The notes beneath the pieces are model-generated. The model was not told the origin of the DNA and made no database searches. It was given only the letters and a program-made list of their open reading frames with translations. 42,854 nt of DNA from Jeotgalibaca caeni (GTDB lineage Bacteria > Bacillota > Bacilli > Lactobacillales > Aerococcaceae), in assembly GCF_028863945.1 (NCBI RefSeq), contig NZ_JARBEA010000018.1, positions 1 through 42,854 on the forward strand. Direction: 5' to 3'. Below are positions 25,999 through 34,173 of the stretch, in pieces (the first letter of the stretch is position 1; every line of letters starts with the position of its first letter). A program made the translations under genes and the position numbers.

Positions 25999-27163
25999 AT
26001 TTTACAAAGTAATGCCGTTTATGTGTGTTGATTCCCGACAAACAAACTGCGGAGGAATCCTCGCTCCCATCGATTGCCAGCTCTGAACCATCTTCTGGTA
26101 GTGAGTGGGAGAAGATTGCTTCATACTCCGCTACACTGATTTTACGGCGATTTTCAAACATATCTGCATAATCAGCAGACGCTAATTGCTCACGGTATCC
26201 AGCTACAAGTGTTCCAGCGAAGAATTCTCCTACTGCACCTGAACCATAACTGAAGAGTCCAATGCGGTCGCCTTCAGCCAGCTCCGTACTATTTTCCAAC
26301 AGCGACAAGAAGCTGAGATACAAGGATCCCGTGTAAATATTTCCTACGTTTCGGTTATAGAGGATACTCGCTTCGTATGCCGCAAGCAACTCTGCTTGTT
26401 TCTCTTCGTCCGCTTCCGCCAAGACTTGGCTCAATGCCTTTTTACCCATTTTGGTGTAAGGCAAGTGGAAACACATAGCATCCATATCCGCTAACGTACG
26501 TTGATTTTTTCCCTTATATAAATTCCACACTTCTTGGAAAAAGGCGATATACTGCTCATTTGAATATTTCCCGTCCACCATCGCATACGGTGAATAAACA
26601 GGACGCCAGAAATCCATGATGTCATGCGTTACATAAGCTGGTTCGTCTTCGAAAGCTAAAATGCGTGGATCTGCGCTGATCAGCATCGCTACAGCACCCG
26701 CACCTTGTGTAACTTCCCCGCCCGTAGCCAACCCATAACGAGCAATATCCGTACCAATTACCAACGCTTTACGGTCTGGATGAAGAGCAATGTGCCCTTT
26801 CGCCATTTGGATACCTGCAGTTGCCCCGTAACAGGCATGCTTGATTTCCATGGAGCGAGCACCTGGTTGAATTCCTAGTAATTGATGGACATACGTAGCG
26901 GCTGATTTAGAAGCATCAAAGCCACTTTCTGTACCTACAATAACGAGGTCAATCTTTTGTTTGTCTTCTTCCTCCAGAATTTGGAGAGCAGCATTTGCCG
27001 CCATGGAGACAATATCCTGACTTAACGGTGGTACCGCCATTTGAGATTGGCCAATTCCGACCGTATATTTTGCTGGGTCGTCACCGCGCACCTCAGCTAA
27101 TTCATTCATATCTACATATAGGGGTGGTGTATAAAAACCTATCTTATCAATCCCGATTTTCAT
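25997..27163 (-). CDS. mvaS: Hydroxymethylglutaryl-CoA synthase
   Basis: MvaS condenses acetyl-CoA with acetoacetyl-CoA. The 388-residue protein begins MKIGIDKIGFYTPPLYVDM. It has the catalytic Glu in VGTESGFDASKSA (about residue 80), the nucleophilic Cys in KHACYGATAG (about residue 111) and the catalytic His in MCFHLPYTKMGKKAL (about 233), all as in bacterial HMG-CoA synthases. AAAGAGGTCG precedes the ATG. It converges on mvaA and has its own promoter, so the two enzymes are transcribed separately. Confidence 0.96.
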   Translation of the reverse strand: MKIGIDKIGFYTPPLYVDMNELAEVRGDDPAKYTVGIGQSQMAVPPLSQDIVSMAANAALQILEEEDKQKIDLVIVGTESGFDASKSAATYVHQLLGIQPGARSMEIKHACYGATAGIQMAKGHIALHPDRKALVIGTDIARYGLATGGEVTQGAGAVAMLISADPRILAFEDEPAYVTHDIMDFWRPVYSPYAMVDGKYSNEQYIAFFQEVWNLYKGKNQRTLADMDAMCFHLPYTKMGKKALSQVLAEADEEKQAELLAAYEASILYNRNVGNIYTGSLYLSFLSLLENSTELAEGDRIGLFSYGSGAVGEFFAGTLVAGYREQLASADYADMFENRRKISVAEYEAIFSHSLPEDGSELAIDGSEDSSAVCLSGINTHKRHYFVK

Positions 27164-27205
27164 GTTCGACCTCTTTTCTTTCTTAGATCCATCTCGTACA
27201 TAGTT

Positions 27206-27234
27206 ATCTTAAGTGGTTCGAGGAATTAATTCAA
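27206..27234 (-). promoter_or_regulatory. Promoter of mvaS
   Basis: Minus-strand TTGAAT (27229-27234), 17-bp spacer, TAAGAT (27206-27211). Confidence 0.65.
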
Positions 27235-27300
27235 GAAACAGGGTAAAAATTAACGAATCTTTATGACTTTTGTTAGAATAGAACAAGGAGGAGGATAAAA

Positions 27301-27768
27301 ATGAAGATTATTATTGATAGTGACGCCAGCCCAGTCAAGGGAATCGTCATTCAAGAAGCGAAAAAACGTGGATTGGACGTTATTTTGGTCGCTAGCTTCG
27401 CCCATTTTTCCAACAAAGTTCACCCTTCTCATGTGGAAACCGTTTATGTTGATTCTGAAAAGGAAGCGGCGGATTACAAAATCATGCAGTTGGCACAACG
27501 CTCTGATGTGTTGATTACTCAGGACTACGGCCTTGCATCCATGGCTTTGTTGAAAGGTGTGACGGTCCTTCATCACAAAGGATTTCAGTACGACCAGTAT
27601 AACATTGAACGTTTGCTTGAATCCCGCTACCTCAGTGCGCAGATGAGAAAGAGCGGCAAGCGCACAAAAGGTCCAAAACCCTTTACGCAAGCTGATGCTC
27701 AAACTTTTCAAACCTTATTGATTGAAGTCTTGGACTTAGCCACAAAAAATCCCTCCCAGCCACAGTAA
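27301..27768 (+). CDS. YaiI/YqxD family protein (DUF188)
   Basis: The 155-residue protein has the family signature at the N-terminus (IIIDSDASPVKGIVIQEAKKR; first Asp pair at residues 6-8). It also has DVLITQDYGLASMAL and a basic KRTKGPKPFTQAD block. This family is PIN-like in fold, and its biochemical role is not established. GGAGGAGG precedes the ATG. It is divergent from mvaS and ends at a bidirectional terminator shared with the purine permease gene. Confidence 0.92.
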   Translation: MKIIIDSDASPVKGIVIQEAKKRGLDVILVASFAHFSNKVHPSHVETVYVDSEKEAADYKIMQLAQRSDVLITQDYGLASMALLKGVTVLHHKGFQYDQYNIERLLESRYLSAQMRKSGKRTKGPKPFTQADAQTFQTLLIEVLDLATKNPSQPQ

Positions 27769-27788
27769 CGTGGATGAGAGGGTTTTTT
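27748..27788. terminator. Bidirectional terminator
   Basis: AAAATCCCTC and GAGGGTTTTTT arms with an inner CAC/GTG stem (27748-27788), between the YaiI gene (plus) and the permease gene (minus). Confidence 0.8.
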
Positions 27789-27794
27789 AATGAC

Positions 27795-29186
27795 TTACGC
27801 TGCTTCTGGTACAGCAGCTTCTTCTGGTTTTTCTTTTAAGATAAGGTTGAGTACAAGTGCTACGATGGTTCCAGCCGAAATTCCTGAAGAGAACAAGCCG
27901 CTCAAGAAACCTGGTAAAGCGGCGGTGACTTCTGGACGGAACGCCACACCAAGACCGATCCCGATCGAGGCAGCAACGATAATCATGTTGCGGTTATTGA
28001 ATTTCACACGCGATAAGGATTGAATTCCAGAAGCAGCAACCGTACCGAACATCAAGATTCCAGCACCACCTAGAACCGGCATCGGCATGATAGATACTAA
28101 CGTTGCGAACTTCGGAAATAAGCTCATTAAAATCATAATCACACCAGCTGCGATGGCTACTTTACGAGAAGCGTTTTTCGTCAAAGGTATTAACCCAGCA
28201 TTTTGGCTGAACGTTGCGGCTGGTCCGGAACCTAAGACCGGTCCGATCCATGAGCCGACTGCATCCGCACGAACCCCAGCTGCGATGGCTTCATCCGTCA
28301 TTTCTGTTTTGGTAACTTGACCAAGTGTCTGCATTACCCCGACTGTTTCAATAATGGTAACCAAGTAGCCGGTCAAGAACGGAATCGCATATTCCAAGCG
28401 GAACGTAATGCCGTATTTGAATACTTGTGGCCATGCAAACCAGGCAGCATCACGTACTTGTTGGAAATCGACCATCCCCATCGGAATACAAATCAAGTAA
28501 CCAATAACTGCTCCCATTAAGACGGCGAGTGGTGCGAAACGTTTGCCGGCATAGTGATTGATTAAGGCAATGATTAAAAAGACAACGACCGCAATTCCGA
28601 TATTAATCGGCGCGCCATATCCTGCCGCCCCTACTCCTCCTGCAGCCCAATCCATTGCCACAGACATTAACGTCATCCCCATCAAAGAAATAACCGAACC
28701 TGTTACAACTGGCGGGAAGAATTTCATCAATGGTTTAATAAAATAACTCATTCCAAATTCTAACAACGAAGCCAACATCGTTCCGCCAAAGTAAGCGGCA
28801 ATGCCTCCTTGGCCAATAACTGCTGCTGCAGGCCCTACGAAAGCAAAGTCCGTTCCCATAATGGTTGGAACGCCTGCTCCTACACGAAACGCCTTTGGAC
28901 CAATCCCTTTTGATTGAATAATCGAAACAATTCCGGAAACCAATAAAGCCGCACTTACTAGATAAGCGGTATCTGCTACACCAAAACCTGCTATTCCTGC
29001 CAATACTAAAGGAACTGCCACAAGTCCACCAAAAGCAGTGATCACATTTTGAAACCCTAACACGGTTGTAGTCATCAAATCCGGAGTATCATCAATCCCA
29101 TAATACAATTCCGTCTCGTCCGTTTGACCCTCTGTTGCGACATTCTTTTTTGCCAATTCAATTGGCTTTTCCATATTGGCTTCCAT
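27795..29186 (-). CDS. pbuX: NCS2-family purine (xanthine/uracil) permease
   Basis: The 463-residue membrane protein begins with a soluble N-terminus, then MTTTVLGFQNVITAFGGLVAVPLVLAG, the NCS2 family opening with the QNVITAFGG motif. Roughly twelve to fourteen membrane segments follow. The LGSGPAATFSQNAGLIPLT segment corresponds to the conserved substrate-binding NxG loop, which favours xanthine over uracil permeases. AGGAGGAAAAG precedes the ATG. PurR-like boxes in the promoter region support a purine substrate. The exact base carried is inferred. Confidence 0.88.
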   Translation of the reverse strand: MEANMEKPIELAKKNVATEGQTDETELYYGIDDTPDLMTTTVLGFQNVITAFGGLVAVPLVLAGIAGFGVADTAYLVSAALLVSGIVSIIQSKGIGPKAFRVGAGVPTIMGTDFAFVGPAAAVIGQGGIAAYFGGTMLASLLEFGMSYFIKPLMKFFPPVVTGSVISLMGMTLMSVAMDWAAGGVGAAGYGAPINIGIAVVVFLIIALINHYAGKRFAPLAVLMGAVIGYLICIPMGMVDFQQVRDAAWFAWPQVFKYGITFRLEYAIPFLTGYLVTIIETVGVMQTLGQVTKTEMTDEAIAAGVRADAVGSWIGPVLGSGPAATFSQNAGLIPLTKNASRKVAIAAGVIMILMSLFPKFATLVSIMPMPVLGGAGILMFGTVAASGIQSLSRVKFNNRNMIIVAASIGIGLGVAFRPEVTAALPGFLSGLFSSGISAGTIVALVLNLILKEKPEEAAVPEAA

Positions 29187-29201
29187 CTTTTCCTCCTATT
29201 T

Positions 29202-29225
29202 CCGAACATTAATTAAAACATTCGG
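29202..29225. promoter_or_regulatory. PurBox-like palindrome in the purine permease 5' region
   Basis: CCGAA (29202-29206) and TTCGG (29221-29225) are inverted. The left half, ATTTCCGAACATT, fits the lactococcal PurBox AWWWCCGAACWWT exactly. It sits directly upstream of the ribosome binding site, downstream of the promoter. It could be a PurR site or a short RNA hairpin. Confidence 0.4.
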
Positions 29226-29256
29226 TTTTTATTTCGTTTTTGTAAATGATGACTTC

Positions 29257-29284
29257 ATTATATCAGCTTACATAAAAATGTAAA
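29257..29284 (-). promoter_or_regulatory. Promoter of the purine permease gene, with upstream PurBox-like site
   Basis: Minus-strand TTTACA (29279-29284), a 16-bp spacer and TATAAT (29257-29262). Immediately upstream, AAACACGAACGTTT (29291-29304) resembles the Bacillus PurR half site. Confidence 0.65.
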
Positions 29285-29321
29285 GCTCACAAACACGAAC
29301 GTTTTTTATTTATCAAATTAC

Positions 29322-29362
29322 TTTACCTATCGTAGTAATCGTGGTATTCTATGGTTACTACG
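29322..29362 (+). promoter_or_regulatory. padR promoter with overlapping operator
   Basis: TTTACC (29322-29327), a 17-bp spacer and TATTCT (29345-29350). A perfect 8-bp inverted repeat, CGTAGTAA (29331-29338) and TTACTACG (29355-29362), brackets the -10. This placement is expected for a repressor that blocks its own promoter, as PadR proteins commonly do. The repeat is seen; the binding protein is inferred. Confidence 0.7.
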
Positions 29363-29389
29363 ACAGATGAAGTAAAGTGAGGTGAGTAG

Positions 29390-29734
29390 ATGATTTCCAG
29401 TGATGTCATGCGGGGGTTTAACGATTTGCTGATCCTCTCGCTCTTGATGAAGGAAGATTCCTACGGCTATGAAATTTCCAGCACGATCAAAGACATCTCG
29501 AACGGCACTTATGTCATGAAAGAAACAACGCTCTACTCTGCGTTTGCCCGATTGGAAAAGAAGGAACTCATTCGCTCCTACCCTTCGGAAAAAACATTTG
29601 GGAAGCCACGAACGTATTACAGCATTACACCTTTAGGGAAAACCATTTATGCCGAAAAGGTAGAAGAATGGCAAGAAATTGAAAGCTTAATGAAAAAATT
29701 CATAGGAGGGAATCTGCATGAATACCATTTATAA
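29390..29734 (+). CDS. PadR-family transcriptional regulator
   Basis: The 114-residue protein is a winged-helix PadR regulator. MRGFNDLLILSLLMKEDSYGYEISSTI is the family opening, ETTLYSAFARLEKKELI the recognition helix region, and KPRTYYSITPLGK the wing, followed by a dimerisation helix. PadR proteins are usually autorepressors that also control a neighbouring membrane or transport gene. It overlaps the next gene by 17 bp, so the two are translationally linked. A palindromic operator lies over its promoter. Confidence 0.93.
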   Translation: MISSDVMRGFNDLLILSLLMKEDSYGYEISSTIKDISNGTYVMKETTLYSAFARLEKKELIRSYPSEKTFGKPRTYYSITPLGKTIYAEKVEEWQEIESLMKKFIGGNLHEYHL

Positions 29735-30689
29735 TTATGTCGAATCTGTTTTTGTCAACCTGCCGCGCACGCCGCAAATGGAGGAACTAAAGGAAGAGAT
29801 GTTGCGCAATATGGAGGACAAGTACCATGACCTGAAGGAAAGTGGGGTCAGCGAGAATGAGGCAATTGGGACTGTACTCTCCGACTTTGGGAATATAGAT
29901 GAAATTTTAGAAGAATACGAAATTCAGCTGGAAGAAGAAACAGTTGATTCAGATGTCGTTGTTATGAATGATGAAGATGTGGAAGCTTATATCATGCATC
30001 GTCAGAAGTATTCCTTTGCCATGGCGATTGGCGTGTTCTTGAGTATTCTGGCTGTGCCGATTTATTTACTAACAGATAGCGTCTTCCAACGTGTATTCTC
30101 TGCTTCCAATGCAGCAGATTTCCTTTCCATTGCCCTTATGCTTCTAACCATTGCAGTGGCAGTCGGTATTTTTATCATTTTCGGGATGCGCGAGTCGGCC
30201 TATCCTTTTGACAAAAAGATTTTACAGATTGATAAAGTCACGTATGCACGTTTGAAGCGCGAATTTGATTCTTTCAAACAACGTTTCAGTTATGCCATCG
30301 CTTCTGGAGTTGTTCTCTGTATTTTAGGGGTTGTTGTACTGATGCTCTCGTTTATGTTTTTGGGAGAAGATCATATCATAAGCGTCGTCTTCTTGATGAG
30401 CTTCATTGCTACCGGCGTTTTCATGTTCGTTTATTATGGAATTCAAAATGATACCTATGAAAAATTGCTGACCGTTGGCTCGCATACGAGAGTGAAAGTG
30501 AAAACCAACAATCTGACCGAAACCGTGGCATCCATTGTTTTCCCTGTGGCCACGCTCTATTATTTATACCAAGGCTTCTTCAACGGAGCATGGGATACAG
30601 CTTGGGTTGTCTTCCCGATTGTCGGAATTGGGTTTGGAATCTTCGCAGCGATCGCAGAAGGGATCATGAATATTCAATCTAAAAAGTAA
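29718..30689 (+). CDS. Membrane protein with permease prefix (DUF1700-like) domain
   Basis: The 323-residue protein begins with a soluble helical domain, YVESVFVNLPRTPQMEELKEEMLRNMEDKYHDL...GVSENEAIGTVLSDFGNIDEIL (residues 6-70). This is the permease-prefix/DUF1700-type domain found beside PadR regulators. Then come two similar halves with membrane segments about 99-160 and 195-250, and a final pair about 270-318. The halves around YSFAMAIGVFLSILAVPIYLL and YAIASGVVLCILGVVVLML look like an internal duplication. The function of such proteins is unknown. AGGAGGG precedes the ATG inside padR. Confidence 0.82.
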   Translation: MNTIYNYVESVFVNLPRTPQMEELKEEMLRNMEDKYHDLKESGVSENEAIGTVLSDFGNIDEILEEYEIQLEEETVDSDVVVMNDEDVEAYIMHRQKYSFAMAIGVFLSILAVPIYLLTDSVFQRVFSASNAADFLSIALMLLTIAVAVGIFIIFGMRESAYPFDKKILQIDKVTYARLKREFDSFKQRFSYAIASGVVLCILGVVVLMLSFMFLGEDHIISVVFLMSFIATGVFMFVYYGIQNDTYEKLLTVGSHTRVKVKTNNLTETVASIVFPVATLYYLYQGFFNGAWDTAWVVFPIVGIGFGIFAAIAEGIMNIQSKK

Positions 30690-30697
30690 AGATGTCT

Positions 30698-30727
30698 ACC
30701 ACTCATTTGCGAATGGGTGGTATTTTT
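30698..30727 (+). terminator. Terminator of the padR operon
   Basis: ACCACTCATT and AATGGGTGGT (30698-30721) form a 10-bp stem with a 4-nt loop and one wobble pair, followed by ATTTTT. Confidence 0.85.
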
Positions 30728-30781
30728 CATCATTTTGTATGATAATAGAAGCGAAGAATGAAGGAGAAAGAGGCGTGATCC

Positions 30782-31333
30782 ATGTTAAATGAAGTTAAAG
30801 AGCAAACGGAGCGTGCACTTCGCGAGCTGATTGAAGTGTCCAATTTGGATGAAGGCGATATCGTTGTTGTCGGCTGTTCCTCCAGCGAAGTGATGAGCGA
30901 GAAAATTGGCACAGGCTCTAGTCAAGAAATCGGACAAGCCATTTTTGAAACCGCACAAGCTATTTTAGCTGAACACAACTTGAATATGGCAGCTCAATGT
31001 TGCGAACATTTGAACCGTTCCTTAGTGATTGAAAAAAGTGTCGCCAAAGTAGAACGCTATCCAATCGTCAATGCCGTTCCTCATGTGAAAGCAGGCGGAA
31101 GTTTCGCTACAGCCGCTTACGCAGGCATGAAACAGCCTGTGCTCGTTGAATCTGTGGGTGCTAAAGCAGGCATCGATATCGGGCAAACCTTTATCGGAAT
31201 GCATATGGTTCCGGTTGTAGTTCCCGTTCGTCTAGCCGTTAAAAAAATTGGCGGCGCCATTTTGTCAGCAGCTCGTACTCGTCCCCGCTCCATCGGCGGC
31301 GAGCGCGCACAATATGACGACCGTTTGAAATAA
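30782..31333 (+). CDS. ywlG: UPF0340/TIGR01440 family protein (YwlG-like)
   Basis: The 183-residue protein matches the UPF0340 family throughout: DIVVVGCSSSEVMSEKIGTGSS (residues 25-46), AAQCCEHLNRSLVIE, VPHVKAGGSFATAAY and GIDIGQTFIGMHMVPVVVPVR. Its function is unknown. No signal or membrane segment is evident. The ATG at 30782 follows a weak GAGG-type site. It ends just before the repeat block at 31345. Confidence 0.92.
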   Translation: MLNEVKEQTERALRELIEVSNLDEGDIVVVGCSSSEVMSEKIGTGSSQEIGQAIFETAQAILAEHNLNMAAQCCEHLNRSLVIEKSVAKVERYPIVNAVPHVKAGGSFATAAYAGMKQPVLVESVGAKAGIDIGQTFIGMHMVPVVVPVRLAVKKIGGAILSAARTRPRSIGGERAQYDDRLK

Positions 31334-31344
31334 GATACAGTTAT

Positions 31345-31487
31345 CGTAGCGATAGCGAAGCTAGTTGCTCTTCTATCGCAACGCAAGACTTCGTTGCGTT
31401 GTGATAGTGAAGTTTATTCGCGCTCTATCACAACGATACTAGCTTTATCGTTGCGATAGTCAAACATTTCCACGCTCTATCGCAACG
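31345..31487. repeat. Intergenic tandem inverted-repeat modules, locus D (CGTTGCGATAG family)
   Basis: Three modules at 31345-31383, 31397-31435 and 31449-31487, each exactly 11+17+11 nt. Left arms are CGTAGCGATAG, CGTTGTGATAG and CGTTGCGATAG; right arms are CTATCGCAACG, CTATCACAACG and CTATCGCAACG. The second module has a compensatory change (GTGAT with ATCAC), which indicates that pairing itself is maintained. Spacers differ in sequence but all are 17 nt. The period is 52 bp. The block sits between two convergent genes, before the terminator at 31501. Confidence 0.85.
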
Positions 31488-31491
31488 CAAG

Positions 31492-31528
31492 GTCAAAAAA
31501 AAGGTTCCCAGCATCCGCTGAGAACCTT
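31492..31528 (-). terminator. Terminator of the amino-acid ABC transporter operon
   Basis: AAGGTTC...GAACCTT arms with an inner CAGC/GCTG-type stem (31501-31528), followed on the minus strand by eight T residues. Confidence 0.85.
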
Positions 31529-31534
31529 TTTAGC

Positions 31535-32365
31535 TTACTCGATTGTATTTTCTTCCATCAATTCAACGTTTTTCAAAATCAATTCGTCAACTGTTCCTGC
31601 TTCTTGCAAGTTATTCAAGATGCCGTTTACTTCTTCCAAGAATTCTTCATTGCCTTTTTGGACAGCTATTGCTGCTTCGTTTGGCGTGCTGCCCAAGTCA
31701 TCTACGTTTGCAATCATCAAATCATCGTTTTCAACAGCGTATTGGTTTGCAACTGTTTCTACCATCAAAATAGCATCCACTTTACCCGTTTTCAAAGATA
31801 AAATAGCCGTTCCCCATTTCCCAACGGATTGCAGTTCGGAATCAGCGAATTCTTCTTGCAGGAATTCTTCTTGAATCGTCGCTTTTTGTGTTGCCCAGTT
31901 AGCGTCTTTCAAGGACTCTTTCGAATTGTATTTGTCTGCATCTTCTTTTCTAATCAAGACCGTGTCAAGCGTCGTTACATAAATATCAGTGAAATCCACA
32001 CTCTCCGCTCTTTCAGGCGTTGGGTTCATTCCAGCGAGCACCAAGTCCACTTTTCCAGTTGAAAGAGCTGGAATCAAGCCATCAAAGTCCATATCTTTGA
32101 CTTCTAAATCTACGCCCCACTCATCTGCGATTGCTTGCGCGATATCGATGTCAAAACCAACGATTTTGTCTTCGCCCTCTTTTACTAAATGCCATTCATA
32201 TGGCGGGTAGTCTGCGGTAGTGGCAATCGTCAATACGCCTTTTTCTTTAATTTCTTCCAGTTTGTTTCCAGCAGCTGCCTCATCTGTCGTTGCTTCTACT
32301 CCACATGCTGCTAGAGTGAACATGCTCATTAATCCTACGATTCCTTTAATCCATTGCTTTTTCAT
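31535..32365 (-). CDS. Amino-acid ABC transporter substrate-binding lipoprotein
   Basis: The 276-residue protein has a lipoprotein signal (MKKQWIKGIVGLMSMFTLAAC; lipobox LAAC with Cys21) and a type 3 solute-binding domain. TIATTADYPPYEWH, VGFDIDIAQAIADEWG, DGLIPALSTGKVDLVLAGMNPTPERAESVDFTDIY and KTGKVDAILMVETVA are classic polar amino-acid-binding motifs. It is the last of permease-ATPase-binding protein genes, 17 bp after the ATPase gene. The ligand is not readable from sequence; the upstream T-box suggests a basic amino acid. Confidence 0.93.
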   Translation of the reverse strand: MKKQWIKGIVGLMSMFTLAACGVEATTDEAAAGNKLEEIKEKGVLTIATTADYPPYEWHLVKEGEDKIVGFDIDIAQAIADEWGVDLEVKDMDFDGLIPALSTGKVDLVLAGMNPTPERAESVDFTDIYVTTLDTVLIRKEDADKYNSKESLKDANWATQKATIQEEFLQEEFADSELQSVGKWGTAILSLKTGKVDAILMVETVANQYAVENDDLMIANVDDLGSTPNEAAIAVQKGNEEFLEEVNGILNNLQEAGTVDELILKNVELMEENTIE

Positions 32366-32382
32366 CTTATTTCCTCCTCTTA

Positions 32383-33105
32383 TTATAAAACTTTTGATAG
32401 AAAATCTTGTGTCCGCGGATGTGATGGGTGGTCGAATATCTGGGCTGGTGTACCTTGCTCTACCACTTGACCGTCATCCATAAAAATAACGCGGTCCCCT
32501 ACTTCACGGGCAAAGCCCATTTCGTGCGTTACCACAACCATGGTCATTCCATCCATGGCCAAATTTTTCATAACTTGTAAAACTTCGCCTACCATCTCTG
32601 GATCAAGCGCTGAAGTTGGTTCGTCGAACAACATCATTTCTGGCTGCATAGCCAATGATCTGGCGATTGCAATCCGTTGTTGTTGCCCGCCTGACAAGGA
32701 CTTTGGATATACCTCGGCTTTATCTACCAATCCCATGCTGGTCAGTAAATCCATCGCAATTTTCTTCGCCTCATCGGGTTTCATTTTCTTAATTTGCAAA
32801 GGTCCGATGGTGATATTTTCCAGCACCGTTAGATGTGGGAACAAGTTAAAGCTCTGGAACACCATTCCCATTTTGGTACGAACCCCGTCAATGTTGATTC
32901 CTTTTTGATTAATCACTTGATCGTTAAAAATGACTTCGCCACTGGTTGGCTCTTCCAGCAAGTTCAAGCAGCGCAAGAATGTGCTCTTTCCTGAACCCGA
33001 TGGCCCAATTACCACAACTACTTCACCATTTTTAACTTCTTCATCGATTCCCTTTAATACTTTCTTTTCACCAAATGATTTGGTTAGTGCTTTCGTCTTA
33101 ATCAC
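32383..33105 (-). CDS. Amino-acid ABC transporter ATP-binding protein
   Basis: The 240-residue ATPase has Walker [10 protein letters not shown] (about residues 34-42), the Q-loop [14 protein letters not shown], signature [16 protein letters not shown], Walker [17 protein letters not shown] and H-loop VVTHEMGFA. It belongs to the GlnQ/ArtP-type polar amino-acid group. It overlaps the permease gene by 8 bp, suggesting coupled translation. Confidence 0.96.
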   Translation of the reverse strand: MIKTKALTKSFGEKKVLKGIDEEVKNGEVVVVIGPSGSGKSTFLRCLNLLEEPTSGEVIFNDQVINQKGINIDGVRTKMGMVFQSFNLFPHLTVLENITIGPLQIKKMKPDEAKKIAMDLLTSMGLVDKAEVYPKSLSGGQQQRIAIARSLAMQPEMMLFDEPTSALDPEMVGEVLQVMKNLAMDGMTMVVVTHEMGFAREVGDRVIFMDDGQVVEQGTPAQIFDHPSHPRTQDFLSKVL

Positions 33106-33748
33106 TTTGCTTCAATCTCCTTTCAAACATAGTGAGCAGCATGCTAGCAACCGACGTCATGAAGAAGTAGAACACTGCCGCTACAATATACGGCATAAAC
33201 GGTTGATAAGTCGCTCCTGCTACCACTTGCGCGTTGAACATCAAATCGCGCATCCCAACGACCGAAATGATCGAGGACTCTTTCATCAAGGTAATAAATT
33301 CATTTCCTAACGCAGGTAAGATATTTTTCAAAGCTTGCGGATAAATGATTTGGCGCATGGCCAAGTTGTGGCTCATCCCGATGGAACGTGCTGCTTCCAT
33401 CTGGCCTTTGTCTACCGCTTGAATTCCGGCCCGGATAATTTCAGCAATATACGCCGCTGAGTTCAAAGATACGGTAATGACACCAGACATGAAGTCAGGC
33501 AATTCAATGTTCATTGTGTATAGTCCGTAATAAATAATAAAGAGTTGAACCAATAATGGCGTGCCTCGGACTACTTGAATATAAGCTTTAGCTGGACCTC
33601 TTAGCCAAGATTTCTTGGACATTTTCATGACCGCCAGCAGTGAACCTAAGAGAACCCCAAAGATGATAGAGAAAAATGATAAAGCAATGGTATAGCCTGC
33701 CCCACGAAAGTACAGGGGTAAATAGGTTTGTAAAAACTCGATCGACAT
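33098..33748 (-). CDS. Amino-acid ABC transporter permease
   Basis: The 216-residue membrane protein has about five hydrophobic segments and the HisM/GlnP-type permease loop. The loop is [48 protein letters not shown], the EAA motif that contacts the ATPase. [17 protein letters not shown] is also typical. It is first in a three-gene operon behind a T-box leader. The ribosome binding site (GGGAG) is 13 nt from the ATG, rather far. Confidence 0.95.
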   Translation of the reverse strand: MSIEFLQTYLPLYFRGAGYTIALSFFSIIFGVLLGSLLAVMKMSKKSWLRGPAKAYIQVVRGTPLLVQLFIIYYGLYTMNIELPDFMSGVITVSLNSAAYIAEIIRAGIQAVDKGQMEAARSIGMSHNLAMRQIIYPQALKNILPALGNEFITLMKESSIISVVGMRDLMFNAQVVAGATYQPFMPYIVAAVFYFFMTSVASMLLTMFERRLKQSD

Positions 33749-33783
33749 GTGTAGTTCAATCTCCCTTTAGTAAATTTTGGCAA

Positions 33784-34059
33784 TAAAAAAACCGTCTCCT
33801 GCTATTACGCAAGAGACGGGTCAAAGTTTATTTTTATCCGCGGTACCACTCTAGTTGACGTGCTCAAAGACACATCCACCTCATTGTAATAACGCATGAT
33901 CTGCGGAAGGGGCTACTATTCGGTTCACCGCTTCATCGATGAAGTGCGCTTCAACCAGAGTTTTCCTGCCAGGCTTCCACTCTACCCTGACTCGCTTTAG
34001 GAAAAGATTCCAATCTACTCTCTTCATCATTGATTTTTTATGTATGTAATTTTTGATAT
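33784..34059 (-). promoter_or_regulatory. T-box leader of the amino-acid ABC transporter, predicted arginine specificity
   Basis: The minus strand contains the T-box AGAGTGGTACCGCGG (33838-33852), whose UGGU pairs with an ACCA tRNA end. It is followed by a terminator with arms CCGTCTC/GAGACGG (33792-33819) and seven T residues. Stem I has a basal helix GATGAAG/CTTCATC, the AGAGTAG 5' strand, and the AAAGCGAGTCAGGG kink-turn region. On the 3' strand, GAAGCGCA precedes the basal helix. By the same geometry as the thrS leader (codon, one purine, helix) the specifier is CGC (33946-33948), arginine. Registers one base away would read GCG (Ala) or, further, CAC (His). Confidence 0.85.
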
Positions 34060-34065
34060 GATTGT

Positions 34066-34094
34066 ATTCTATGAGAGTTCAATCATAAAGTCAA
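34066..34094 (-). promoter_or_regulatory. Promoter of the T-box/ABC transporter transcript
   Basis: Minus-strand TTGACT (34089-34094), 17-bp spacer, TAGAAT (34066-34071). Confidence 0.85.
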
Positions 34095-34173
34095 CACCTT
34101 TTTTAATCTTATTGTCATTTCATAAAAAGGTTCGACTTGTTTTTAATGATACTAGATGATTTTCTTCCCTTTG

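Noticed and set aside
29187-29389. Purine riboswitch upstream of the purine permease
   Set aside because: The region lacks the conserved three-way-junction sequences of purine aptamers. The PurBox-like sites explain the visible symmetry better.
31345-31487. Possible CRISPR array from the regularly spaced repeats
   Set aside because: The repeated arms alternate in orientation and form hairpins; there are only three units and no leader or cas genes. The intervening 17-nt and 13-nt pieces are not uniform spacer-sized segments.
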